Of a DNA stretch of 12,955 bases, positions 1 through 8,161 are shown one piece after another (within the stretch, counting starts at the first letter, position 1; each line of letters begins with the position of its first letter). A program made the translations under genes and the position numbers. The stretch lies in contig DHPI01000015.1 in NCBI GenBank assembly GCA_002407865.1, positions 42,491 through 55,445 of the forward strand, read 5' to 3'. The notes under the pieces were generated by a model. It was given only the letters and a program-made list of their open reading frames with translations. It searched no databases and had not been told where the DNA came from. The DNA is from Spirochaetia bacterium UBA5368. Its GTDB lineage: Bacteria; Spirochaetota; UBA4802; UBA5368.

Positions 1-14
1 CGGGGATGGGGGAC

Positions 15-51
15 AATAAAAAGGCCGGCTGGAACCATGTCCCGGCCGGCC
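15..51 (-). terminator. Rho-independent terminator of the CoA-ligase operon
   Basis: Seen directly: a 7-bp GC stem (GGCCGGC at 23-29 pairing with 45-51) continues past one mismatch into a second 5-bp stem (31-35 with 39-43, one G-T pair) closed by a 3-base loop at 36-38. On the minus strand the hairpin is followed at once by TTTTTATT (22 down to 15). It lies 25 bases past the stop codon of the acetate-CoA ligase gene. This is a textbook intrinsic terminator pointing leftward. It would end the two-gene minus-strand operon. Confidence 0.9.
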
Positions 52-76
52 CTGTGTGCGCAAGAATACTCGAATG

Positions 77-2185
77 CTACTTCGTGATAAGAATACGTAC
101 GTCAACGGCCTTGAGGCCCTTGCCCTTTTCGTAGACTACCACAGGGTTGATCTCGATGTCGGTAATTCTCGGAACCTTTTTGATGATGGTTGCCGTCTTG
201 ATAATCGTATCGAGAACTACGTCGATATCCTTCGGATCTTCGCCGCGGGCGCCGAGCAACAGCGCATACGACTTGGTTTCGGCTATCATCTTGAGGGCTT
301 CCTTCCTGTTGAGCGCCGCCGACCTGAAGGCAACGTCCTTCATTACCTCGACGAAGATGCCGCCCATACCGCACATAACGATCGGGCCCATCTGCGCATC
401 CTTGCGAGCGCCAACGATAAGCTCCGTGCCCTTCTTCACCATTTCGCATACTTCGATGCCGTCGATAACCGCGTCGGCCTTGTACGCCTTGCAGTTTTTC
501 AGAATGGCTTCATACGCGTCCACAACTTCATTCTTGTTTTCGATGTTCAGCGCAACGCCGCCCGCATCGCTCTTGTGGAGGATGTCACGGGAAACGACCT
601 TCATAACAACGGGATAGCCGATCTGCTCGGCATACTTCACCGCTTCGTCGATGTTCTTCGAAATCGCGGCGCCCGGTATCATGATGCCGGCAGCCTTCAT
701 CACATCCTGGCCTTCATTGGCAAGGAGGAATGTTCTGTTGTCGGCAAGGGCCTTGTCGATGACTTTCTCGATCGCGCCGAGATCGATATTCGCTTCGTCG
801 ATCGAATCGTCGCGGTCCGCGTTAAAATTATGGTGTCTGAACAGCGCGCCGAGGCACGAAATGGCGTCGTACGGGTCCGCAAATACGGGAACGCGCTCTT
901 TCTTCAATGTAACAATCGCGCCCTCGACAGCGGAGCCGCCAACGATTGCGTACACTATCGGTTTCTTGGCGTCCATGTGCTTCTTGTAGGTATTGCGGAT
1001 CATCGGAGCGAGGTTTTCAGAGTCGAACGTCGCCGTTTCGCAATACAGCGCCATTGTCGCATCCATTGCCTTGTTGTCAGCCGGGGCTGAAAGCGCAAGG
1101 TCGTACGCGGCCGAGTTCGCGCCGCCGGTGATGTCAATCGGGTTCTTCAACGAACCGAATTCCGGGGTTGCAGGCGCGAAAACTTCTTTCAGAACGGCCT
1201 GGTCGTCATAGAGATCAACGCCGTATTTTTCGCACGCGTCGGTCGCCATAACGCCGATGCCGCCGCCGTTGGTGACGATAACGCCGTTTTTGCCTTTCGG
1301 GGCCGGCGCTTCGGCCATAAATTTGCACCAGTTGAATGCTTCCTGGAGGCTTTCGGCCCTGAGAACGCCGCACTGCTTCAGGATGGCGTCGGTAATCGCG
1401 TCCGAGCCGGCCAGCGAACCGGTATGTGACGCCGCAGCCATGGCGCCGCGTTTTGAACGGCCGGATTTTACGCAAATGATCGGCTTCACTTTCGTCGCTT
1501 TTCTGATGGCTTCGATGAACTTCTCGCCGCCCTTGACGCCTTCAACATACAGCAGAATAACCTTGGTAAGATCGTTGTTAACGACATATTCAAGGCAATC
1601 CGCTTCGTCAATATCAGCCTTGTTGCCAATCGAAACGATGGCGGAAAGGCCGATGTTCTCAACCGCGGTTTTTCCAATCATCGCGATGCCGAGCGCGCCC
1701 GACTGCGTGAGAATGGCGAGATTCCCGCGAAGAATTTCGGTCGCCGAGAATGTGGAGTTAAAGTTGCCGGTCGCGGAGAACACGCCGAAGATATTCGGCC
1801 CGAGGATTCTTGAGCCCTTCGATTTCGCGTATTCAACGATCTTGTGCTCAAGCTCGTGCTCGCCCACTTCCGAAAAACCGGATGTGATGATCTGGATGTG
1901 CTTTACACCCTTGTCGGCGCATTCTTTTACAGCATCAAACGTCAACTTTGCGGGAACAATAATCGACGCGACATCAACATCGCCGTCAATGTCCTTCACG
2001 CTTGAATACACCTTGGTGCCCAGGATTTCGCCACCCTGGGGGTTGATCGGATAAATCTTGCCGGCGAATCCGCCCTGCTGCAGGTTGCGTACGACGCTAT
2101 AGCCGATTTTGCCCGGTTTTGACGAAGCGCCGACAACAGCGATGCTTTTCGGTTCGAAAAGCAGATTCATGTTTGATTCTTTCAT
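77..2185 (-). CDS. ADP-forming acetate-CoA ligase (NDP-forming acyl-CoA synthetase), fused alpha-beta
   Basis: Family role: reversible acyl-CoA + ADP + Pi to acid + CoA + ATP, a cytosolic substrate-level phosphorylation step in fermenters. The 702 residues match a fused alpha-beta enzyme. An N-terminal CoA-binding Rossmann domain (about 8-140, with VVGASSKPGKIG near 17-28) is followed by succinyl-CoA-ligase-like domains (about 150-450). These carry ASHTGSLAG at 252-260, whose H254 is the expected phosphohistidine. A C-terminal ATP-grasp domain follows (about 475-702), with ILHKSDAGGV at 535-544, GMGGIFVE at 606-613 and DIEINP at 676-681. No GNAT domain is attached, unlike bacterial Pat acetyltransferases. 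The start at 2185 is chosen because AGAGGAG (2193-2199) lies 7 bases upstream; a second ATG at 2170 has no such site. The ATG overlaps the upstream gene's TGA (ATGA), implying translational coupling. Substrate (acetate, propionate or another acid) cannot be read from sequence. Confidence 0.93.
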   Translation of the reverse strand: MKESNMNLLFEPKSIAVVGASSKPGKIGYSVVRNLQQGGFAGKIYPINPQGGEILGTKVYSSVKDIDGDVDVASIIVPAKLTFDAVKECADKGVKHIQIITSGFSEVGEHELEHKIVEYAKSKGSRILGPNIFGVFSATGNFNSTFSATEILRGNLAILTQSGALGIAMIGKTAVENIGLSAIVSIGNKADIDEADCLEYVVNNDLTKVILLYVEGVKGGEKFIEAIRKATKVKPIICVKSGRSKRGAMAAASHTGSLAGSDAITDAILKQCGVLRAESLQEAFNWCKFMAEAPAPKGKNGVIVTNGGGIGVMATDACEKYGVDLYDDQAVLKEVFAPATPEFGSLKNPIDITGGANSAAYDLALSAPADNKAMDATMALYCETATFDSENLAPMIRNTYKKHMDAKKPIVYAIVGGSAVEGAIVTLKKERVPVFADPYDAISCLGALFRHHNFNADRDDSIDEANIDLGAIEKVIDKALADNRTFLLANEGQDVMKAAGIMIPGAAISKNIDEAVKYAEQIGYPVVMKVVSRDILHKSDAGGVALNIENKNEVVDAYEAILKNCKAYKADAVIDGIEVCEMVKKGTELIVGARKDAQMGPIVMCGMGGIFVEVMKDVAFRSAALNRKEALKMIAETKSYALLLGARGEDPKDIDVVLDTIIKTATIIKKVPRITDIEINPVVVYEKGKGLKAVDVRILITK

Positions 2186-4077
2186 AGCATCTCTCCTCTA
2201 AATTGCATCTTAAGTTCATATACCCCAGCACCACTTCTCTTTTCTATAAAAAAGCCCATTTTTTCGAACAAATGCAACATGGGTCTGTTTTCCACAAGCA
2301 CCTCCGCCGTAAATCCCAGCAAGCCCTCTTTCTTGGCAAGGTACGTAACATATGAAAGCAACTCTGAACCTATTCCCTTGTTCTGAAAATCATCCCGAAT
2401 CACCAGCGCGACCTCGGCGGTATGCGCATATTCCTGCTTGCCGTACTGGGCCAGGCCGACAACGATATCCTTCTGCATCCGCTCGATAACGGCAAGAACC
2501 ACCATTTCGCGCGTGTAATCAATAACGACAAACTCCTGCAGACGCTCATGATGCATGTCCTTCCGCGTCGAGATAAATCTGCGGTAGATGCTTCTGTCGG
2601 AAAGGGAATAAAAGAAATCCTTCAACAGCGGCTCGTCGCTAATGCGCACCGGGCGCAACAGCAGCTTCAAACCGCTTTTCGTCGTTCTGTACGTTTCCAG
2701 CGTTTCCGGATACTCGCCCTTCTTCCCCGGAATAAACGCCTGGTCCTTATAAATAAGGCCGACCTTCTTCGCCTCCTCGATAAGCCATGGACGAAACTTT
2801 GGATGGGCTATCGCGGTCAGCGACATGGCCCGCTCACGGATATTTTTTCCGTGCAGATAGGCGATTCCGTATTCTGTCACGACATAATGCACGTCGCCGC
2901 GTCCAAGCGTAACACCGGCCCCCTCGCTGAGAAACGGCACAATACGCGACTGCTCGCCGTCGTTGGAAGTAGAACGCATTGTAAGAATCGTTTTGCCCCC
3001 CGGCGAAAGCACCGACCCCCTCATAAAATCGGCCTGCCCCCCGATGCCGCTATAGAACACCTTGCCTATCGATTCCGCAGTGGCCTGCCCCGTCAGATCG
3101 ATCTGAAGCGCCGCGTTGATCGCCGTCATGTTTTTAATGCCGGCGATGATAAGCGGATTGTTCGTATATTCTATCGAACGAAATTCCACGCTTGGATTGT
3201 CGTGAATGTATTCGTACGACGAGTTCTTGCCCATACAAAACGACGCCACCGTTTTCCCACGGTCAACATTTTTTTTCGAGTTGTCCACGGCGCCGCATTT
3301 CATCAGATCGACAATCCCGTCGGAAAGAAGCTCGGTATGCACGCCGAGGTTTTTCTTGTTTTTCAGGTTCGCAAGCACGGCGTTGGGAATGCTGCCGTAT
3401 CCTACCTGGATGGTGTCGCCGTCCTGTACAATTTCGGCCACATGCCTGCCGATGCGATCGGCGATTTCATCGGGCACTTCAGAATTGAACTCCAGAAGCG
3501 GCTCGTCCTTATGGATGATAAAATCAACGTCGGTAACATGGATAAAACCGTCACCGTGAACGCGCGGCATGCTCGCGTTGACCTGCGCAATGACAAGGTT
3601 CGCACTTTCAATGGCCGCTTTTACTATATCGACGCTTATGCCGAGACTCAGGTATCCGTGGTCATCGGGCGCCGACGTCTGAATGAGCGCCACGTCAATC
3701 TCAACAAGTTTTCTCTGGATTATGTTCGGGACTTCCGAGAGGAAAATCGGCGTATAATCCGCAAGCCCGGCATTGACCGCGTTTCTCGTATTATTGCCTA
3801 TAAAAAAAGAATTGTGGCGAAAATTCGATTTAAACTTTACGTCCGTATAGGGCGCCACGCCAAGCGTCCACACCTGAATCACTTCCGCGTCGAAAAAAGC
3901 CTTGGGATACGACTCAGCATAATTTACAAGGGCGTTTACAAGATACTGGGGCTCGCCGCACGCGGTTCCGATAAAAATTTTGTCGCCTCGATTGATACGG
4001 CTGAAAATTTTTTCCTCGGGTAAAAACTTCTCCGGATAAAGCTTTTTAATTTCCTCTATCTTTGAATTCTGATTCAT
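2182..4077 (-). CDS. Acetyl-CoA hydrolase/CoA-transferase with C-terminal GNAT acetyltransferase domain
   Basis: The 631 residues fall into two parts. Residues 1 to about 450 resemble class I CoA-transferases of the acetyl-CoA hydrolase/4-hydroxybutyrate CoA-transferase group: GIGGQADF at 344-351, and VHTELLSDG at 246-254, where E249 is the likely catalytic glutamate that forms the glutamyl-CoA thioester. Related sequences end near here. Residues about 470-620 form a GNAT fold, with the acetyl-CoA loop RDDFQNKGIGSELL at 561-574 (Q-N-K-G-I-G core) and a typical ENRPMLHLFEKMGF end at 596-609. The first part should move CoA between acyl-CoA and free acid; the second could acetylate a protein lysine or small amine. 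That the two act together is inference. It is first in the operon, and AGGA sits 9 bases before the ATG. Acyl specificity and GNAT target are unknown. Confidence 0.9.
   Translation of the reverse strand: MNQNSKIEEIKKLYPEKFLPEEKIFSRINRGDKIFIGTACGEPQYLVNALVNYAESYPKAFFDAEVIQVWTLGVAPYTDVKFKSNFRHNSFFIGNNTRNAVNAGLADYTPIFLSEVPNIIQRKLVEIDVALIQTSAPDDHGYLSLGISVDIVKAAIESANLVIAQVNASMPRVHGDGFIHVTDVDFIIHKDEPLLEFNSEVPDEIADRIGRHVAEIVQDGDTIQVGYGSIPNAVLANLKNKKNLGVHTELLSDGIVDLMKCGAVDNSKKNVDRGKTVASFCMGKNSSYEYIHDNPSVEFRSIEYTNNPLIIAGIKNMTAINAALQIDLTGQATAESIGKVFYSGIGGQADFMRGSVLSPGGKTILTMRSTSNDGEQSRIVPFLSEGAGVTLGRGDVHYVVTEYGIAYLHGKNIRERAMSLTAIAHPKFRPWLIEEAKKVGLIYKDQAFIPGKKGEYPETLETYRTTKSGLKLLLRPVRISDEPLLKDFFYSLSDRSIYRRFISTRKDMHHERLQEFVVIDYTREMVVLAVIERMQKDIVVGLAQYGKQEYAHTAEVALVIRDDFQNKGIGSELLSYVTYLAKKEGLLGFTAEVLVENRPMLHLFEKMGFFIEKRSGAGVYELKMQFRGEML
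2193..2199 (-). promoter_or_regulatory. Shine-Dalgarno site deciding the CoA-ligase start
   Basis: The minus strand reads AGAGGAG, 7 bases before the ATG at 2185, and lies inside the 3' end of the CoA-transferase gene. It favours the 2185 start over the in-frame ATG at 2170. With the ATGA overlap it suggests reinitiation by ribosomes finishing the upstream gene. Confidence 0.8.
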
Positions 4078-4120
4078 ACCCTCGGATCCTGTTCAGATGT
4101 ACTGTTACAGAATTTCCCTT

Positions 4121-4150
4121 ATTATATACTATAGCACAAATTTACAATGA
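4121..4150 (-). promoter_or_regulatory. Possible sigma-70-type promoter for the CoA operon
   Basis: On the minus strand a perfect TATAAT (4126 down to 4121) lies about 45 bases before the CoA-transferase ATG, inside an AT-rich stretch. Upstream partners are weak: TTGTAA (4147 down to 4142) is only 15 bases away, and CATTGT (4149 down to 4144) is at the ideal 17 but matches poorly. An overlapping TATAGT (4133 down to 4128) is an alternative -10. The -10 element is clear; the full promoter is inference. Confidence 0.4.
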
Positions 4151-4497
4151 ACATATTTTTGTAATCATTTTTAATCAACAAAATCTGAAAATTAATGACT
4201 ATTTTGGAATCTATCAACATCCGTATAATAGTAGTAAGTGCAGAAAACGCAAGTCAAATGGTTTTTTAATTTTTTGTCATTTTTTTTATTAAATTTTGTA
4301 GGTTCTTTATTAGATACTAATTTGCCGCGATACCGTGCGAAAAACGCCTTTCGACACACACCCTGTTTATTATATCACGGCATCACGCCACTTTCATTTT
4401 TTCCATTCAATTGAATCGACCGTCCGGACGTTCTTACGCCGCATCCATCAAAACATCTTGACGGGGCCCATCGCACGCTGGTATTGTTGCGGTACAG

Positions 4498-4515
4498 CAG
4501 GCGCGGCAGCGCCTG
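4498..4515 (+). repeat. Perfect 7-bp hairpin in the OmpA-gene leader
   Basis: CAGGCGC (4498-4504) and GCGCCTG (4509-4515) are exact inverted copies around a 4-base loop, followed by seven A residues. It lies 64 bases before the ATG of the envelope gene. The A run follows the hairpin on the plus strand and precedes it on the minus strand, so it is not an intrinsic terminator in either direction. It may be a structured leader element or chance. Confidence 0.5.
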
Positions 4516-4579
4516 AAAAAAAGATGTTTCCCGGAAATCCCCGGGGCATCGCGACGCCATCCATACCCGAAGGGACACA

Positions 4580-7219
4580 ATGAAATTATATCGCGTTATT
4601 GCATTGCTTGGCATACCATTGATTCTGCTTGCACACGACACCGCCGCAGGCGCCCGCACCAACGGCAAAAACCTGCTGCTGCTTGGCGGCATACCCGCCT
4701 CGCTCGGCAGGGGCGGTACCGGAGTTTCATCTGAAGGGATAGACTTTTTTGCGCTGAATCCCGCGTCTACAGCGCGGGTGGAACGCCCCGGCGCGGGCAT
4801 ACGCTACGGCGCGATCGGCGGCGCGTATGCGTATCCTTCGATCTCCTCCGCGTTTCCGACGTCATACGGCGTTTTCGGTTTCGCGTTCGATTACATCTCC
4901 GGAACGGACGACGGCGACATTGAGCAGGGCGGCCGGTTCTCGTTCGGAGCCGCGCGCGACCTTACCGAGCGGCTCACAGCCGGCATCGCGCTCGACGGCA
5001 TGTATGGAAAAGGTGATTCGCATAACGCGTCGTACCTCGGCGCGAAAGCCGGTCTGCGCTATGCAGCGGCCTTCAGGACGGATTTTGGCAATGGCTTCGG
5101 AATATACGATCTGAATTTCGGCGCCGCAATCCATGCAGGCGCATCCGTTTTGGGCAGGGCCGACCTCAGCCATCTGGTCGCTGGCTACAGCCTCGGCATG
5201 TTCCGCTCCGGGCCATACAGTGTGCGGTTTTTCAACGACTATGCCTGTATCGACGGGTACAGCAGATACCCTGCCAAGTTTGGCCTCGAAGCACAGTTCT
5301 TTACCCACTTTTTTGCGCGCGGCGGGTTTATCACGCCGTCGTATGCCGGATACGGCGATTTCACGCTGGGTGCGGGAGTCCAGTACGATTTTGGCGCCGT
5401 TGACGCGCGCATCGATTACGCCCTGGCGCATCACCCCGGCTTTGGCTTTGCGCATTACTGCGGCATGACGTTTCAGTTCGGCGAAATCGACACACAGCCG
5501 CCACAGGCCGAGATTTTCGCGTCAGAAAAATATATTTCTCCGAACTACGACGGCAGACAGGATTATCTTTTGTTTACCACGCGCGTACGCGATCGCGGCA
5601 GGATAAAAGGATGGCGGCTGCAGATACTCAACGCCGACAGGGACATCGTTCGGGAATACCGTCTCTCTGAAACCGGGGTATCCGACAGGCTGACCATCTC
5701 CGCCCTGGCCGCCAGGGCATTCCGCAAAAAAGAATCGCTCGTTGTCCCCGAAGCCATCCTCTGGGACGGAACGGATTCACGAGGCAGGATCGTCCCCGAC
5801 GGGAGCTATTCGTATTCGTTCATGGTGTGGGACGAGCGGGACAATATTTCCAGCGCAAAAACCGGCACACTATATGTCGACACCACGCCGCCCGCGGCCG
5901 AGTTAAAGGCTGACGATTTGCTTTTCTCGCCAAACGGCGACAGGCGCAAGGACACATTCGTTGTCGAACAAAAATTCAGCGGATCGCCCGACGACAAATG
6001 GAATGCGGCTATCGTAGACGCAAACGGCGTTTCCATCCGGCATTATGCATGGACCACGCGCGAGGCGCCTGCGAGATTTTCGTGGGACGGCAGGGACGAC
6101 GCGGGCAATGAAGTGGCCGAAGGGCTGTACAGCTACAGCGTGGAATGCGCCGACAGCGCCGGCAACATCGAGAAAAAGACCATCGGCAACATTTCCCTCA
6201 CGCGCCACTACGAAGAGGCCGACATCACCTGCTCCATGCAATATTTTTCGCCCACCCTGCACGGCGAGACAAAATTTTTCCTGTCGCTCTCGAACACCAG
6301 GGGACTCAAGGAGTGGCGTGTCATTCTCACCGACAGCAACGGCAAGCCCGTGAAGGAATTTTCCGGAACATCCGAGGTGCCGCGCATAATCACCTGGGAC
6401 GGAAAAAACGCCGACGGAAAACCCTGCATCGACGGGCGCTACTATTACCGATTCTACACTGAATTTGAAAGCGGCAACATCCCCTCATCGTTTGACAAGG
6501 AGCTTGTTATCGACGGCACTCCGCCGAAAATAAAATGTGGATTTTCCCCGTCGCTGTTTTCTCCCGATGGCGACGGCGAAAACGACACCCTTACGCTTTA
6601 CCCGGTTGCCGGCGATGATTTCGGACTGAAGTTCTGGAACGTATACATTTACTCGCAGGCGGGCGAGCTCTTTAAATCGTTTTCCGGCAAATCCACGCCC
6701 GCCCCGGAAATTAAATGGGACGGCGTCAATGAATTGAACGAGCTCGTCGAGTCAGCGGCCGATTATTATATTGTAATCGACGCCATGGACCTTGCGGGCA
6801 ATTACGCGAAGAGCGAAAAGCTGAAAATGCCCGTCGACGTGCTGGTGCTTGTCACCGAACGGGGATTGAAAATGCGGATCAGCAACATCGAGTTCGCGTT
6901 CAACAGCGCCGCGCTCACAAAAAAGGCATTCCCCGTTCTCGACAGGGTGGCCGAAAAACTGCGAAAGTATAGCCGCTACAGCGTGCTTGTCGAAGGGCAT
7001 ACCGACGATATCGGGGAAGAGGAATACAACCTGAAACTTTCCGAGGAACGGTCCAAGTCGGTCATGGATTATCTCATTAAATCCGGCATCGCGAAAGAGC
7101 GTTTAAGCTTCCGCGGAATGGGCGAAACAACGCCGTTTCTCCCGAACACACACGATGAAAGCAGGAGGAAGAACCGGCGGGTGGAATTCATCCTTATCAG
7201 GGAAAATCCGCATGAATAG
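4580..7219 (+). CDS. Envelope protein: PorV/UPF0164-like barrel, FlgD-type Ig repeats and OmpA peptidoglycan-binding domain
   Basis: An 879-residue exported protein. Residues 1-26 look like a signal peptide (hydrophobic core IALLGIPLILLA, likely cut in the TAAGA region). Residues about 30-300 are rich in Gly and aromatics with alternating strands and the motif ASLGRGGTGVSSEG (40-53), resembling PorV/UPF0164 outer-membrane barrels. Four tandem FlgD/Ig-like units follow, each with an [FI]SP element (319, 449, 556, 660) and a later WDG (395, 502, 606, 713). Proline linkers occur near 306, 435 and 646. The C-terminus (about 769-873) is an OmpA domain: GHTDDIG at 806-812 and SEERSKSV at 821-828, whose D809 or D810 and R824 are the likely diaminopimelate contacts. 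It probably sits in the outer membrane and grips peptidoglycan. The start is supported by AAGGGA at 4570-4575 and the signal peptide. Overlaps the next gene by 8 bases. Precise function unknown. Confidence 0.88.
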   Translation: MKLYRVIALLGIPLILLAHDTAAGARTNGKNLLLLGGIPASLGRGGTGVSSEGIDFFALNPASTARVERPGAGIRYGAIGGAYAYPSISSAFPTSYGVFGFAFDYISGTDDGDIEQGGRFSFGAARDLTERLTAGIALDGMYGKGDSHNASYLGAKAGLRYAAAFRTDFGNGFGIYDLNFGAAIHAGASVLGRADLSHLVAGYSLGMFRSGPYSVRFFNDYACIDGYSRYPAKFGLEAQFFTHFFARGGFITPSYAGYGDFTLGAGVQYDFGAVDARIDYALAHHPGFGFAHYCGMTFQFGEIDTQPPQAEIFASEKYISPNYDGRQDYLLFTTRVRDRGRIKGWRLQILNADRDIVREYRLSETGVSDRLTISALAARAFRKKESLVVPEAILWDGTDSRGRIVPDGSYSYSFMVWDERDNISSAKTGTLYVDTTPPAAELKADDLLFSPNGDRRKDTFVVEQKFSGSPDDKWNAAIVDANGVSIRHYAWTTREAPARFSWDGRDDAGNEVAEGLYSYSVECADSAGNIEKKTIGNISLTRHYEEADITCSMQYFSPTLHGETKFFLSLSNTRGLKEWRVILTDSNGKPVKEFSGTSEVPRIITWDGKNADGKPCIDGRYYYRFYTEFESGNIPSSFDKELVIDGTPPKIKCGFSPSLFSPDGDGENDTLTLYPVAGDDFGLKFWNVYIYSQAGELFKSFSGKSTPAPEIKWDGVNELNELVESAADYYIVIDAMDLAGNYAKSEKLKMPVDVLVLVTERGLKMRISNIEFAFNSAALTKKAFPVLDRVAEKLRKYSRYSVLVEGHTDDIGEEEYNLKLSEERSKSVMDYLIKSGIAKERLSFRGMGETTPFLPNTHDESRRKNRRVEFILIRENPHE

Positions 7220-8018
7220 CGTCCCCGCATACATTGTATTCTCCGACCTCGACGGCACGCTGCTCGACCACCGCACCTACCGGTACGACAAAGCGCTGCG
7301 GGGCATTTCGATCTTAAAAAAAAAGGGCATTCCGCTCGTGCTCGTTTCATCGAAAACGTTTCCCGAGATTTCGGCGCTGCATAAAGAGATAGGGCTTGCC
7401 GCTCCTTTTGCCTTCGAAAACGGCGGGGGCATCGCCTTTCCCGACACGGCATCGGAAGTCGGCATGCGCATAGAAATCCTCGGCGCGCCGATCGAGAAGC
7501 TCAGAGCCCACTTCCGCCTCCTACAGGGGCGCATTCCTTCACCGGCGGTCTCGATTCTGGATCTCCCAATGGACGATCTGCGAAAAAGAACTGGCCTCGA
7601 CGCGAGGCGCATCGAACTCGCGCTTCAAAGAAAGGCTTCACTCCCGTTTATATTCACCGGCAGCGCGCCCTCCGGCCATGAGGAAATCGGTAGAATCAAC
7701 AGCATGCTTCATGCATACGGCTATGCAATAACGAAAGGCGGACGATTTTATCATTTTATAGCGGAACACGCAACCAAGGGCGAGGCGCTGCGAAAAATCG
7801 TGGTGTATTATAAAACGCTGTTTCAAATGCCCGCTATTCCCACCATCGGCATCGGCGACAGTGAAAACGACATCGACATGTTCAGGGCGGTATCGGTGCC
7901 CGTGCTTGTAAAAAAGTTCGATCACACCTACACCGATACAGGCATGGATATCAGAAAAACCGCGTCTATCGGGCCCGAGGGATTTTCCGAGGCCATCGAA
8001 TCGCTGATCGGCGCGTAA
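7212..8018 (+). CDS. Mannosyl-3-phosphoglycerate phosphatase family protein (HAD-IIB)
   Basis: A 268-residue HAD phosphatase, close to the usual length for the MpgP/YedP group. Motif I is FSDLDGT (D12 nucleophile, D14 acid/base), motif II the family-typical SSKT at 46-49, followed by ENGGGI. K189 lies in HATKGEAL, and motif IV is GIGDSENDIDM at 213-223 (D216, D220 for Mg). The family removes phosphate from mannosyl-3-phosphoglycerate to give mannosylglycerate, a compatible solute; some members may act on other sugar phosphates. No synthase (MpgS) gene is in the window, so the substrate is inferred. The ATG at 7212 is preferred over an in-frame ATG at 7155 because homology begins just after it and AGGG lies about 9 bases upstream. 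It overlaps the envelope gene's stop by 8 bases and is probably co-transcribed with it. Confidence 0.82.
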   Translation: MNSVPAYIVFSDLDGTLLDHRTYRYDKALRGISILKKKGIPLVLVSSKTFPEISALHKEIGLAAPFAFENGGGIAFPDTASEVGMRIEILGAPIEKLRAHFRLLQGRIPSPAVSILDLPMDDLRKRTGLDARRIELALQRKASLPFIFTGSAPSGHEEIGRINSMLHAYGYAITKGGRFYHFIAEHATKGEALRKIVVYYKTLFQMPAIPTIGIGDSENDIDMFRAVSVPVLVKKFDHTYTDTGMDIRKTASIGPEGFSEAIESLIGA

Positions 8019-8020
8019 AC

Positions 8021-8161
8021 CTATTGCTGCACTTCAACGTTATTCTTCACGTAGCGCTCAAATTCCTCCCTGCTGAACTTTTCACGGTACAGCGGCCAGA
8101 GGCTTTCGAGAAGTTCTTCAAATGTTTCAAATTTAGCGCCGTCAATTTTATAATAACCCAT
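8021..8161 (-). CDS. Small 46-residue protein of unknown function
   Basis: A short minus-strand ORF begins MGYYKIDGAKFETFEELLES and ends KNNVEVQQ. It is charged (rich in Glu and Lys), has no signal peptide or membrane segment, and the middle looks helical (EELLESLWPLYREKFSREEF). GAAGGA (8175 down to 8170) sits 8 bases before the ATG, a good ribosome binding site. The stop is only 2 bases from the end of the convergent phosphatase gene, filling the gap exactly as a real gene would. Third positions show no clear warning of chance. I do not recognise the family. It lies 214 bases downstream of the response regulator gene on the same strand, so read-through from that gene is possible; a promoter of its own was not convincing. 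Confidence 0.62.
   Translation of the reverse strand: MGYYKIDGAKFETFEELLESLWPLYREKFSREEFERYVKNNVEVQQ

Larger units (their letters stand above)
4078..4579. other. AT-rich divergent intergenic region
   Basis: No convincing gene is seen in these 502 bases between the divergent CoA operon and the OmpA-family gene. The left part (about 4110-4320) is strikingly AT-rich against its surroundings, with runs of T near 4261-4290. It holds the candidate leftward promoter and a plus-strand TATAAT at 4224-4229 that lacks a good -35. A second weak rightward -10-like stretch lies around 4368-4376. The right part (about 4420-4579) is GC-rich and would be leader of the rightward mRNA; it contains a perfect 7-bp hairpin at 4498-4515 and a CCCCGGGG palindrome at 4539-4546. 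An 82-codon plus-strand ORF here (4335-4583) looks like chance. Confidence 0.6.

Noticed and set aside
2422..4023. A 533-codon plus-strand open frame opposite the CoA-transferase gene
   Set aside because: It is fully antisense to a gene with clear family motifs. Its translation is rich in Arg and His without recognisable motifs, as expected for shadow frames in GC-rich DNA.
4498..4522. Hairpin followed by seven A residues as a terminator
   Set aside because: An intrinsic terminator needs a U run after the hairpin. Here the run is A on the plus strand and lies before the hairpin on the minus strand.
4335..4583. An 82-codon plus-strand ORF just before the envelope gene
   Set aside because: It overlaps the envelope gene's start and ribosome binding site, has an odd composition and lacks a ribosome site of its own. 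It is most likely leader sequence.
7155..7211. A 19-residue N-terminal extension of the phosphatase
   Set aside because: It lies inside the OmpA-domain coding sequence and does not resemble the HAD family, whose similarity begins just after the ATG at 7212, where a ribosome binding site is present.
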